Shown here piece after piece: positions 52,194 to 62,000 of a stretch of DNA of 64,000 nucleotides. A program made the translations under genes and the position numbers. A model generated the notes under the pieces. It was not told the DNA's origin, ran no database searches, and was given only the letters and a program-made list of their open reading frames with translations. The stretch's first letter is position 1; each line of letters begins with the position of its first letter. The stretch lies in NCBI GenBank assembly GCA_023251515.1, contig JAHEYQ010000022.1:1-64000 (forward strand). The letters are read 5' to 3'. This DNA is from Bacteroidales bacterium. GTDB lineage: Bacteria > Bacteroidota > Bacteroidia > Bacteroidales > JACABE01.

Positions 52194-52883
52194 ATGGAAA
52201 GTATTAAGGTACTGATTGTTGAAGATGAACTAAAAGTAGCAGGATTTCTAAAAAAGGGGCTGGAAGAAATAGGATATGAAGCCGATATAGCTTATGATGG
52301 AATGATGGGTTTGAAATTGTATCAACAAGCTATTTACCAAATAATTATACTTGATATAAACTTGCCTGTAATGAATGGTTTTGATTTATGTAAGGAAATC
52401 AGAAAATTTGATAACCGGATACCAATTATTATGCTCACTGCCTTAAGTGGAACAGATAATAAGATTATGGGTTTTGATTCAGGTGCTGATGATTATTTGG
52501 TTAAGCCATTTGAATTCAGAGAATTAATTGCCAGAATTAAGGTTTTACTAAAGCGGTATGATGTAGGTTATTTTTCGAATTCAATTCTGAAAATAGCTGA
52601 TTTGGAAATGAATACTGATAGTAAAATCGTTAGAAGGGGAGATGATATTATAAACTTAACAGCAAAAGAATTTGCTTTACTTGAGTATCTTTTAAGAAAT
52701 CAAAACAGAGTAATTTCAAGAGTAGATATTGCTGAAAAAATCTGGGACATTAATTTTGATACCGGAACGAATGTAATTGATGTGTATATAAATTTTATCC
52801 GAAAGAAAATAGACAAAAACTATAATATCAAGCTGTTACATACAGTTATTGGAATGGGCTATGTATTAAGGGAAGGAGATTGA
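52194..52883 (+). CDS. OmpR-family response regulator
   Basis: A 229-residue two-component regulator. The receiver domain (1-120) has the acidic pair E10-D11, the phosphorylated Asp54 (IILDINLPVMNGFD), Thr/Ala switch (MLTALSG) and Lys104 (DDYLVKPFE). The C-terminal winged helix (about 130-228) contains NLTAKEFALLEYLLRN and ends VIGMGYVLREGD. It belongs to the OmpR/PhoB class, which binds direct repeats about 11 nt apart; such repeats (TTTAAT) occur on both sides of this operon. The kinase gene starts 1 nt after the TGA stop with a good Shine-Dalgarno sequence (GGAAGGAG). Confidence 0.95.
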   Translation: MESIKVLIVEDELKVAGFLKKGLEEIGYEADIAYDGMMGLKLYQQAIYQIIILDINLPVMNGFDLCKEIRKFDNRIPIIMLTALSGTDNKIMGFDSGADDYLVKPFEFRELIARIKVLLKRYDVGYFSNSILKIADLEMNTDSKIVRRGDDIINLTAKEFALLEYLLRNQNRVISRVDIAEKIWDINFDTGTNVIDVYINFIRKKIDKNYNIKLLHTVIGMGYVLREGD

Positions 52884-52884
52884 T

Positions 52885-54249
52885 ATGAATATCAGGTTAA
52901 AACTTTCAATACAATTTACTGCAATTGTACTTTCTATACTTGTGTTATTTTCTATTTCAATTTATTATTTCTCTTCTGATTTTCGCAAAAAGGATTTTAG
53001 TAATCGATTGCAGGAGAAAGCAATAACAACTGCAAAATTATTAATTGAAGTTAAAGAAGTTGATAGTGTATTATTGAAAATAATTGATAGAAATACTGTT
53101 AATATACTTGAAAATGAAAATATTATAATTTATAATGAATTAAACACTCCGATTTACAAAAATACAGATTCAATAAACATTAAATATAGTATTGATTTAA
53201 TTGAAAAAGTAAAAAAGCAAAAAAGAGTTTATTTTTCAAAAAATAAATATGAGTGTATTGGTGTAATTTTTGAATGGGGCAATAAAGATTTTGTTGTAAT
53301 AGCTTCGGCTTATGATAAATATGGATTAAAAGAACTAAGGAATCTGAAAATAATTTTAATTTTAGGTTTGCTGTTTACTTTTTTGCTTACATTTTTTGCT
53401 GGATTATTTTACTCAGAAAGGGCAATGAAACCAATTTTAATGGTTATAAAACAGGTAAATAATATTAGCGCATCTCATCTGGATGCAAGAGTTGAAGAAG
53501 GAAATGGGAAAGATGAAATAGCTCGTTTGGCAATTACATTTAATAAAATGCTTGCCCGACTTGAGTTGGCATTTGAGAGCCAACGACAATTTGTTTCGAA
53601 TGTTTCTCATGAACTTCGAACTCCATTAACTTCATTAACAGGTCAATTGGAAGTTACGTTGATGAAAAAAAGAGAAATTGAAGAATACGAAACCATTTTA
53701 AAATCCTTGCTGGAAGATATTAAAACCCTTAACTCATTGTCGAATGGATTATTAGAATTAGCTCATTCTAATATTGATATACATGCTTTTGAATTAAATG
53801 CCATCAGGATAGATGAGGTTTTATATATTATACAAAATGAGTTAATTAAAAGTAATCCAGATTATATTATCAGTGTTGATTTTGAAAATTTTCCAGATGA
53901 TGAACAAAATTTAATATTAAATGCAAATGAAAATTTATTAAAAATTGCATTTAAAAATATCATTGATAATGCATGTAAATTTTCAAAAAATAAGAGAGTA
54001 GATATTAATCTTGGTTTTGATGATAAGTATTTAATAATTAAATTTATAGATCAAGGAATTGGTATTCCCGATGAGGAAAAAGATAAAATATTTGAAGCCT
54101 TTTATCGTGCTAGCAATTCAAATGAAATATTGGGGCATGGCATTGGTTTGTCTTTAGTTAATAAAGTAATTGAGCTTCATCATGGCAATCTGGAAATTGA
54201 ATCTGAAGTTAATAAAGGGACTATTATTAAAATCTCTTTGCCTTATTAA
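52885..54249 (+). CDS. Membrane sensor histidine kinase
   Basis: Partner of the preceding regulator. The 454 residues comprise helix 1 (about 8-29), a small periplasmic domain (about 31-152), helix 2 (about 155-177), a HAMP linker (about 180-232), the HisKA dimerisation domain with His242 (FVSNVSHELRTPLTSL) and the ATP-binding domain (about 340-454) with IIDNACKFS, FIDQGIGIP and GHGIGLSLV. The sensor domain of about 120 residues has no recognised fold; KNKYECIGVIFEWGNKDFVVIA is its last part. Its architecture resembles CusS/ArlS-type sensors of metal or envelope stress, but the signal is unknown. Confidence 0.93.
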   Translation: MNIRLKLSIQFTAIVLSILVLFSISIYYFSSDFRKKDFSNRLQEKAITTAKLLIEVKEVDSVLLKIIDRNTVNILENENIIIYNELNTPIYKNTDSINIKYSIDLIEKVKKQKRVYFSKNKYECIGVIFEWGNKDFVVIASAYDKYGLKELRNLKIILILGLLFTFLLTFFAGLFYSERAMKPILMVIKQVNNISASHLDARVEEGNGKDEIARLAITFNKMLARLELAFESQRQFVSNVSHELRTPLTSLTGQLEVTLMKKREIEEYETILKSLLEDIKTLNSLSNGLLELAHSNIDIHAFELNAIRIDEVLYIIQNELIKSNPDYIISVDFENFPDDEQNLILNANENLLKIAFKNIIDNACKFSKNKRVDINLGFDDKYLIIKFIDQGIGIPDEEKDKIFEAFYRASNSNEILGHGIGLSLVNKVIELHHGNLEIESEVNKGTIIKISLPY

Positions 54250-54278
54250 TCTTTCATTTTTGATAGCTTTTAGTCAAT

Positions 54279-54335
54279 TTTAATCTCTTTTTAATAATGA
54301 TTTAATTTTGAATTAATATAAAAAAATCATCTTTG
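54279..54335 (+). promoter_or_regulatory. Second triple TTTAAT box and -7 element
   Basis: TTTAAT at 54279, 54290 and 54301 (period 11), then 21 nt, then CATCTTTG (54328-54335). Box spacing and distance to the -7 element are identical to those at 51578-51634. It points toward the small ORF at 54409. Confidence 0.6.
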
Positions 54336-54408
54336 TATTATTAAAAGTAGTTTAATTTATTTCTGAAATGAATTTTATCTCTTATTCAGAAAGTTAATAA
54401 TCAATAAA

Positions 54409-54516
54409 ATGAAAGAAAGTTCAAAAGAAATCATGGATCGCCCTACTAAAATTGCTTTAGCAGTTGTAATTGTTTTATTTGTCATATTAATAGGGGTTTA
54501 TAATTTTACAATGTAG
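54409..54516 (+). CDS. 35-residue single-pass membrane microprotein
   Basis: ATG at 54409 opens a short frame: a polar N-terminus (KESSKEIMDRPTK), then a membrane helix of about 19 residues rich in Val, Ile and Leu, and a short tail YNFTM. It is preceded by the regulator-type boxes and a -7 element and followed by a hairpin terminator at 54543, which supports a real gene. Its layout (MKE start, polar head, one helix) resembles the 38-residue ORF at 52026. Confidence 0.6.
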   Translation: MKESSKEIMDRPTKIALAVVIVLFVILIGVYNFTM

Positions 54517-54542
54517 TAATCATTTGATGATAATTATTATAT

Positions 54543-54581
54543 AAAAAGACTTCTGATGATTTTTATCTCTGAAGTCTTTTT
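54543..54581 (+). terminator. Terminator after the 35-residue ORF
   Basis: Stem AAAAAGACTTC / GAAGTCTTTTT with a 17-nt loop and T tract. The remaining stretch to 54836 is AT-rich and shows nothing else. Confidence 0.7.
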
Positions 54582-54836
54582 ATGTTTTATATAGCGTATC
54601 TAAGTCTTTAGATTTTATATGTTTGTATGAAATTTTAGCTGCTATAAAAAATATTTTTTCAGTTATTAATAATGAATTTTGTTTTCTTATTACTCAATTT
54701 TTCAATCTGTTTTCCTTTTTTTTATAATTTTACAGGCTGAAATATTTACATTAAAGAAATTGACCTCAGATTATAAATATTTGCTGGTCAATTTAATTTA
54801 ATGTGTATTTATCATATAATCAGTAAAATAGAATAA

Positions 54837-55331
54837 ATGAAAAAACAAATTTCAATAATAGTTGCTATAGCACAGAATTATGCTATTGGTAAAGATAATG
54901 ATTTATTATGGCATCTTTCGGGTGATTTGAAAAGATTTAAGGAACTTACTACAGGTCATACAATTGTGATGGGAAAACGCACTTTTGAAAGTTTGCCGGT
55001 AAGACCTTTGCCTAATCGCAGAAGCATAGTAATTACTGATGTTGCTGATGAGCAAATAGCCGGATGTGTAATGGCTTATAGTATTGATGATGCAATAAAT
55101 AAGTTTGATGCGATTGATGAAAATTTTATAATTGGAGGCGGATCAGTTTACAAACAATTTATGCCTTATGCCAATAAATTGTACCTTACTTTAGTTCACA
55201 AAGATTTTGATGCAGATACTTTTTATCCCGAAATTAATTTTGAAGAATGGCATGCTGTTGAAAAACAAGAGAATATATATGATGATAAAAGTGGTCTGAC
55301 ATATTCATATTTAATTTATCAAAGGAAATAA
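54837..55331 (+). CDS. folA: Dihydrofolate reductase
   Basis: Reduces dihydrofolate with NADPH. The 164 residues have the family start ISIIVAIAQNYAIGKDNDLLWHL, the substrate acid in SGDLKRFKELT, the NADPH site HTIVMGKRTFESL, and EDFIIGGGSVY-like IIGGGSVYKQFMPYANKLYLT. Normal length. It is monocistronic as far as can be seen. Confidence 0.96.
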   Translation: MKKQISIIVAIAQNYAIGKDNDLLWHLSGDLKRFKELTTGHTIVMGKRTFESLPVRPLPNRRSIVITDVADEQIAGCVMAYSIDDAINKFDAIDENFIIGGGSVYKQFMPYANKLYLTLVHKDFDADTFYPEINFEEWHAVEKQENIYDDKSGLTYSYLIYQRK

Positions 55332-55612
55332 AATGTTGACATTACAGACAGTTTGAATTAAAACGGATTGTCTGTTTTTTTTCTTCAATTCATTTTAAAC
55401 ATAGTTTTTTTATCGACAAACATATTCTTTGTAAAGATAAAACTCTTTTTTCCCCTTAATTTGCCTCTTTTTTGCCTTTATCCTGTTAAAATTGCAATTC
55501 AGATTGAATTTTTATATACTTGTATAATTAAGTTGTTTACACTTGATTATGAATGTAATTTTGCTTCATCAATTAATTAATAAAAATAATAACAAATAAA
55601 AAAAATAATAAA

Positions 55613-55957
55613 ATGAAAGCAATAAAAATTATCACAGCAGCAGTTTTAATCGTAATGATTAGCACATTATCATCTTTTGCAAAAGATACAAAAACTACCG
55701 TAAAAAGCAATTTGAAAAAAGAAATTTCAAAACAAATTTCCTATCCCGAATTGGCAATCGAAACAGCAAAAGAAGGCACTGTTTATGTTCAGTTTACAGT
55801 AAATGAAGAAGGTAAGTTAGTTGTAAATCAAATGAATTATTTAGATGTAACTTTTGGAGATTATGTAAAACAAAGATTATCTAAAATCCAAATCGATAGC
55901 AATGATCCAGCAATCGGAAGTACCCACTCTATGAAATTCGATTTCAAACTTAAATAA
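55613..55957 (+). CDS. Small exported TonB-C-terminal-like protein (paralogue of 46719)
   Basis: A 114-residue protein with a signal peptide (LSSFAK, about residue 24) and one TonB-C-like domain: KQISYPELAIETAKEGTVYVQF, NEEGKLVVNQM and a final strand SMKFDFKLK. It shares with the protein at 46719 the pattern YPE(F/L)A, VxF(S/T)VxExG, VNQ and the closing strands. It lacks the membrane anchor of a true TonB. A strong terminator follows. Confidence 0.8.
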   Translation: MKAIKIITAAVLIVMISTLSSFAKDTKTTVKSNLKKEISKQISYPELAIETAKEGTVYVQFTVNEEGKLVVNQMNYLDVTFGDYVKQRLSKIQIDSNDPAIGSTHSMKFDFKLK

Positions 55958-55986
55958 GCTTTTCATAACAAACTCAATATATACTT

Positions 55987-56018
55987 AAAAAAGCCTTGTG
56001 GAGACACAAGGCTTTTTT
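55987..56018. terminator. Strong terminator
   Basis: Perfect 14-bp stem AAAAAAGCCTTGTG / CACAAGGCTTTTTT with loop GAGA, between the small exported protein (+) and the giant protein gene (-); usable in both directions. Confidence 0.9.
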
Positions 56019-56062
56019 TATTGATATATAACAGTGAATTAAGTATATACAAAAGCTATTTA

Positions 56063-59000
56063 TTATTTATAATAATCGTTTTTATTTATTATTTTCTGAT
56101 ATGTATTATTGGTAGTTTTATCAATAATTATAACTTTTAATAATGCAGGATTATTATCAGGAATTAATAATAAAGTAAACCTATCAGGAGAATAGTTAAG
56201 CGTTTTTAAAATTGAAATATCATTTTGGTTATTAGTATTTTGATTGATAATATTTTGAGGATTATTTGAATTGATTTGTTTTAAATTATCACCAAAAGCT
56301 TTATCAGAAGAAACTGAAAAATCATATGAAGTTGTGTCGTTCAAAAATGAAACTGGCAATCCACTCCATGTTTCAATATGATTACGGCTTTTGATTACAA
56401 TATAATAATCACCATTTAATGAGGGTGGTAATTTTCTAAGTAAAGCTATTCCATTTGTCTGCAAGAAAACATTAGTGTCAATATAAATAGTATCAAATGG
56501 TGCAAAAGAATTATGTAATTCAACAGTAATTTTATCTGCAACTTCATTACTCCAATTAGCTATCCCTGCTTGATTCATAACAGGATGCATAGAATTATTG
56601 CCAATATATAGACCCTCAAAAAATAGTTTTAAATCAAGAATTTTGTTTCTAACCAATACAGATACAGTATCTGAATTTGAGCATGAATTATTATCAATTC
56701 CTGTAACTATATAATCTGCAGATGTGTCGGGATAAAAGATAATATTCTGTGATATATTATTATTCCAAATGTAGCTATCACCTCCATTAGCATTTAATAG
56801 AATCCCTTCTCCTGCGTAAATAATTGTATCATTTCCTGCAAAAATAGATGGTAACGAATTTACAATTATTGTAGCTAAACCAGAGTAAACAGTATCACAA
56901 ACTCCATTATAGCTTATGGCTCTAAAGTCCCAGACGCCAGTTTCTTGAGGAAATTCAGAATATTTATCAATAGTAATTGCTAAATCAAACCAATTGCCTG
57001 AATTTAAGCGTTTTTGCCATTTTATGATATTTGAATTGTAATTTATTAAGGTAAGTGTGTCAGTACTGTTGCCATAACAGATTGATTTACTACCTGTAAT
57101 TTGTCCTCCATCTGGTGCTTCAATAACATAAATTGTAGCTAATGTAGAAAAAACAGTATCACAAACTCCATTAGAAACAGCAATTCTATAATTCCATTTA
57201 CCTGCAAGATTTGGAATTTCCGTATAAGTACTATCTTGATAATCAATATCAATCCACATTTCATCGTTAAATCTTTTTTGCCATTTACTGATGTTTATTG
57301 TATTTCCGATAGCTTTTAATGTATCTGTTGAAGAACCAAAACAAATACTTTTATCTCCAGAAACATATCCGGCAATAGGGATTTCTTTAACAGTAATAAC
57401 TGCACTTTCAGCGTAAGATACCGGACAAGGCTGATTTTCTAAAACAGCTCTATACATCCAAATTCCATGAGAATCAGGAATCTCTGAATATAGTGTATCT
57501 GTGTTGTTTATGTCTATCCAATTTCCATTGTTTAAGCTTTTTTGCCATTTTGTAATACTACCTGAATAATTCTTTAGAATTAAATCAGATGTAGAATTTC
57601 CGATACAAATAGATTTACTTCCAATAACTTCGCCTGCAATAGTTTGATTTTTGATAATAATCAAATTTGAAGGAGAATAAACTTCTGCGCAAACTCCATT
57701 TGTGATTTTTGCACGAATATACATTGAACTATCAACTAATAAATTAAGATTTGCTAAATTCATATTAAAAATATCTGACCAATTTGTATTGTCAAAAGAA
57801 TTTTGCCATTGTATAGTCCCTTGATAATTCATTAAATCAGTGTTTAACATTGTTCCATAGCATAAAGTGTCATTTTCAAGAACAATGTTTCCGGCAATTG
57901 GATTTTCGAAAATCTTAATAAACAAATTATTACTATAAACACTATTACAACCGCCATTGCTTACTTTAGCTCTATAATAAGTTGATTGATTTAGGTTTTC
58001 TGTTTGATATGAATCTGAATTGAAATTTCCTGAAACTAAATTGTTCCAAGTATTCCCATCACTAGATTGCTGCCATTGTATTGTTCCAGTATAATTTGTT
58101 AAATTTAAAATAGTTGTTGAATTTACGCATAAAGTATCTTCTGCTGAGCTTGCAATTCCACTAATACTTGGGGAACTAACTAAAATTTCAACAATATTAG
58201 AATAGGAGGGTTCGCAAATTCCACTCATTAATTTTGCTCTGTAATATCTTTTTGATGTTAAAACTGGTGTATTATAGATTGAAGTACTATTGCCACTGCC
58301 ACCATTTACCATAGTCCATGTTGTTCCATCATTAGATTGTTCCCATGAAATGTTTCCCGAATAAGAGGTTAAGTTGATTGAAGTTGAACTGCCTAAGCAA
58401 AGTTGAGAATTTAAAGCTGAAGCATTTCCTCCAATTGGTTGTGGGAAAACTACAACACTACTTATCGGAGAATAAACTATCGGGCAATTTCCACTTGTTA
58501 ATTTTGCTCTGAAAGACGTTGAAGATAATAAGTTGCTTGTTGTTAAAACTGTTGAATTATAACCACTTCCACTTGTTACATTTGTCCAGTTTCCTCCACC
58601 CGTAGCAGATTGCAACCATTGGACATTTCCAGCAGAGTTATTAAGTGTTAATGTGGCATTTGAACCAGCACATAATGGTGATCCACTTACACTTATAGTA
58701 CCTTGGACAGCTAATGGAAATACATTTATTTTAACTGTATTTGAATAATTTATACAAGAACCTAAGCTAAGTTTTGCTCTGAAATAAGTATTCTGACCTA
58801 ATGATGATGTTGTATAACTTGCATTGGTGGAACCATTTCCGCCTGTTACATTAGCCCATGTTATACTATCATTGCTTTGTTCCCATAGGATGCTTCCGGT
58901 ATAATTTGACAGATTTAATGAACTGCTACCTCCTGAACAGAAATTATTATTTCCAACACTTACCGTACCACCTGATGGAATTGGCGAAATTTGAACTGTA

Positions 59001-62000
59001 GCTATATTTGAATTTGTTGAAGGACATACACCGTTGCTCAGATTTGCTCTGAAATATTTATTTGATTGTAAAATTCCTGTTGTATAATTGGAATTAGTAG
59101 CTCCAGAACCATTGTTTACATTTATCCAATTGCTTGCATTGTCTGATACTTGCCATTGAATATTCCCAAAAGAGTTGGTCAGACTTATGTTTGCTGTATT
59201 ACCATAACAAATATTTTGATTTAATGGATTAATACTTCCTGCAACAGGCATTAAATCTATATTAATTAATGTAGGAACAGTAAAAGCACTTGAGCAACTT
59301 CCATTTGTAACCTTTGCCCTGAAATATGAAGATGAACTCAAAGTGTTTGTTATGTATGAATCAGAATTATAACCAGTTCCACTTATTAAATCACTCCAAT
59401 TGTCAATACCATTAATAGATTGTTGCCATTGGATATTACCATTATATCCATTAATATTTAATGTGGCAGAAGATCCTTCACAAATTGTTTGTTGCAACGA
59501 AGTTATTTCTCCTGATACAGAAGAAGTGTTGATATTGATAGCAATTATATTTGAATAAGCATCAGGGCATAAAGTTCCAGTTAATTTTGCTCTGTAATAA
59601 ACGGGTGAGGTTAGGGGTGGAGTGGTGTAATTAGCTGTATTTGACCCATTACCTCCGATAGCATTTGCCCAGATAGCTGTTGTGTCATTAGTTTGTTGCC
59701 AGTTGATAGTCCCTGAACTACCATTCAATATAATTGATGTTGAGTTTCCTGAACAAACGTTGGAATTTGCAATTGCAGTTCCTCCAATAACTTGTGGATA
59801 AACATAGACATTAGAAATTGGTGAATATACAATACCACAAATGCCGCTGTTTAGTCTTGCTCTAAAATATGTAGTTGAATATAAGTTTGAAGTTGTAAAA
59901 ACTATTGAATTATAGCCATTTCCTGTGGTTACATCAGTCCAGTTTCCAGTGCCAGTTGATGATTGTATCCATTGTATATTTCCTGAAGAATTATTTAAAG
60001 TTAATATTGCTGAATTCCCTCCACACATTGGTGTACCCTGAACATTGACAGTTCCGGCAATAGGAGATGGTGAAACTAAGATTTTTAATGAATTTGAATA
60101 AGCAATGCACGAATTTATATTTACTTTTGCTCTGAAATAAGTAGTTTGGGTTAAAGTGGAAGTTGTAAAATTCGCTGAATTATAACCAGTTCCGCTTATT
60201 ACATCTGACCAAATCAGACTATCATTGCTTTGTTGCCATTGTATATTTCCAGAATAGCCATTTAATTTTAAAACAGTAGTGCCAGAATTACAAATAGAAG
60301 AAACAGTAGAAGATGCAGTTCCTGCAATAGGGGAATCATTCATTAATATATAAACTGCATTTGAATGCACTGGAGAACAATTGTTTAATGTTACTTTGGC
60401 ACGATAATACATACTTGAGTAAACTGGTGTTGTTGTAAAATTATTTGAATTATAACCTATACCTGTTAATACATCAGTCCAGTTACCTGAGCCGGAAGTT
60501 GATTGTTCCCATTGAATATTTCCTAAATAACTGTCGAGGATTAATGTACTTATACCTCCTGAACAAACAGATGTAGAAGATGCAGAAATATTACCAACAA
60601 TTGGCAAAGTATAAACTTCAAATGTATAAATATTAGAAAAAATGCTATTACAACCAAGATTAGATACTTCTACTCTATATTCCCAACTTCCTGCAGTTGT
60701 AGTAATTTCAGTATATGTATTGTTTGTATTTGAAATATCAGTCCAAGCACCATTATTATATCTTTTTTGCCATTTTAAAATATTTCCATTGTAATTTATT
60801 AAATTCAAATTACCAGTTGATTGACCTACACAGACATTTCCTGACCCAGTAACTTGTCCTCCAACAGGATTTTCAAAAATAGTTATATAATTTGATTTTA
60901 CTATGGTATTTTGACCATTGATAGTTAAGCTAATATTTTTCATTCCAGAATTAGAATACTTAACAATATGAGGTCCTAATCCGGTTGCAGTTTGAGGTAT
61001 TGCACCACTCCCAAAATTCCATAAATATGAATTAATTATCCCTTGAGATGTGTCATAGAAAGTTATTGAATCATTGAGGCATGTGTTTGTTCTGTTAGCA
61101 ATAAAATTTGGTAGAGATGGATTATCTTCAATTCTAATGTTATCAATATACCAATAATCATATTTACCTAAACTATCAGATACTACAAGCGCAAGGTAGG
61201 TTGTTGGTGAATTTAGATTGTTAGATATCAACAGTGATACATCAATAGGTCCAATATTTCCATTTCCTGAAGCAAAAGCAAAACTTTCATCTGTCCAGTT
61301 AATTCCATTATTAGAAGATTGAATTTTTATATTAGTTCCTGTTGTAAAGTCATCAAAATAATGTTTAAATAACAACTTAATGCTATTTTTACCTAATGTA
61401 TTAAATGCTGGTGAAACAAACCTAGTTGTGCCATTTAGTGTTTGATATGTTGATTTTAATTCATTTGCAAAACCACCTGCATTAGCCGTATTACTAATTG
61501 ACCATTTATCAGTTAAACCTGAAGTATTTTGAACTGTCCAGCAATTTGGACGCATGGTGTTGTCAAAATTTTCAACTATTGGAAGATTAAATACAGTACA
61601 AGGCGTGTTGAAAATAACATCATTACCATAAGTAGTTCCAATACTATTTGTTGCTGAAATCCTATAGTGAAAAGTTGAGTTAACCGGTAATCCTACTAAA
61701 TATTGATAAACATTAATATTTGTATCGCCACCAACAAGATTTGGAGTAGCGGTTATCGAATTTGTGTATGATATTGTTTGTCCGTAATCAAATTGTAAGT
61801 TTGTGGGTAAACCATTTGCATTTACTCGTCCATAAATAATAACTGTATCAGTATTTAATACTGTTGCGTTATAGGTAAATACAGTCGGCTTCATATAGCC
61901 ATCAGGTATTATTTGAATATCATCAATATATAAATTATTGCCATAATCATTTACAGCTTGAAATTTAAGTTTTACATTATTACCTGCCAAAAAGCCAAGA

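Noticed and set aside
52026..54516. Toxin-antitoxin interpretation of the two small membrane ORFs
   Set aside because: No antisense RNA, partner ORF or toxin-like composition is visible; the shared regulator-type operator is a better explanation.
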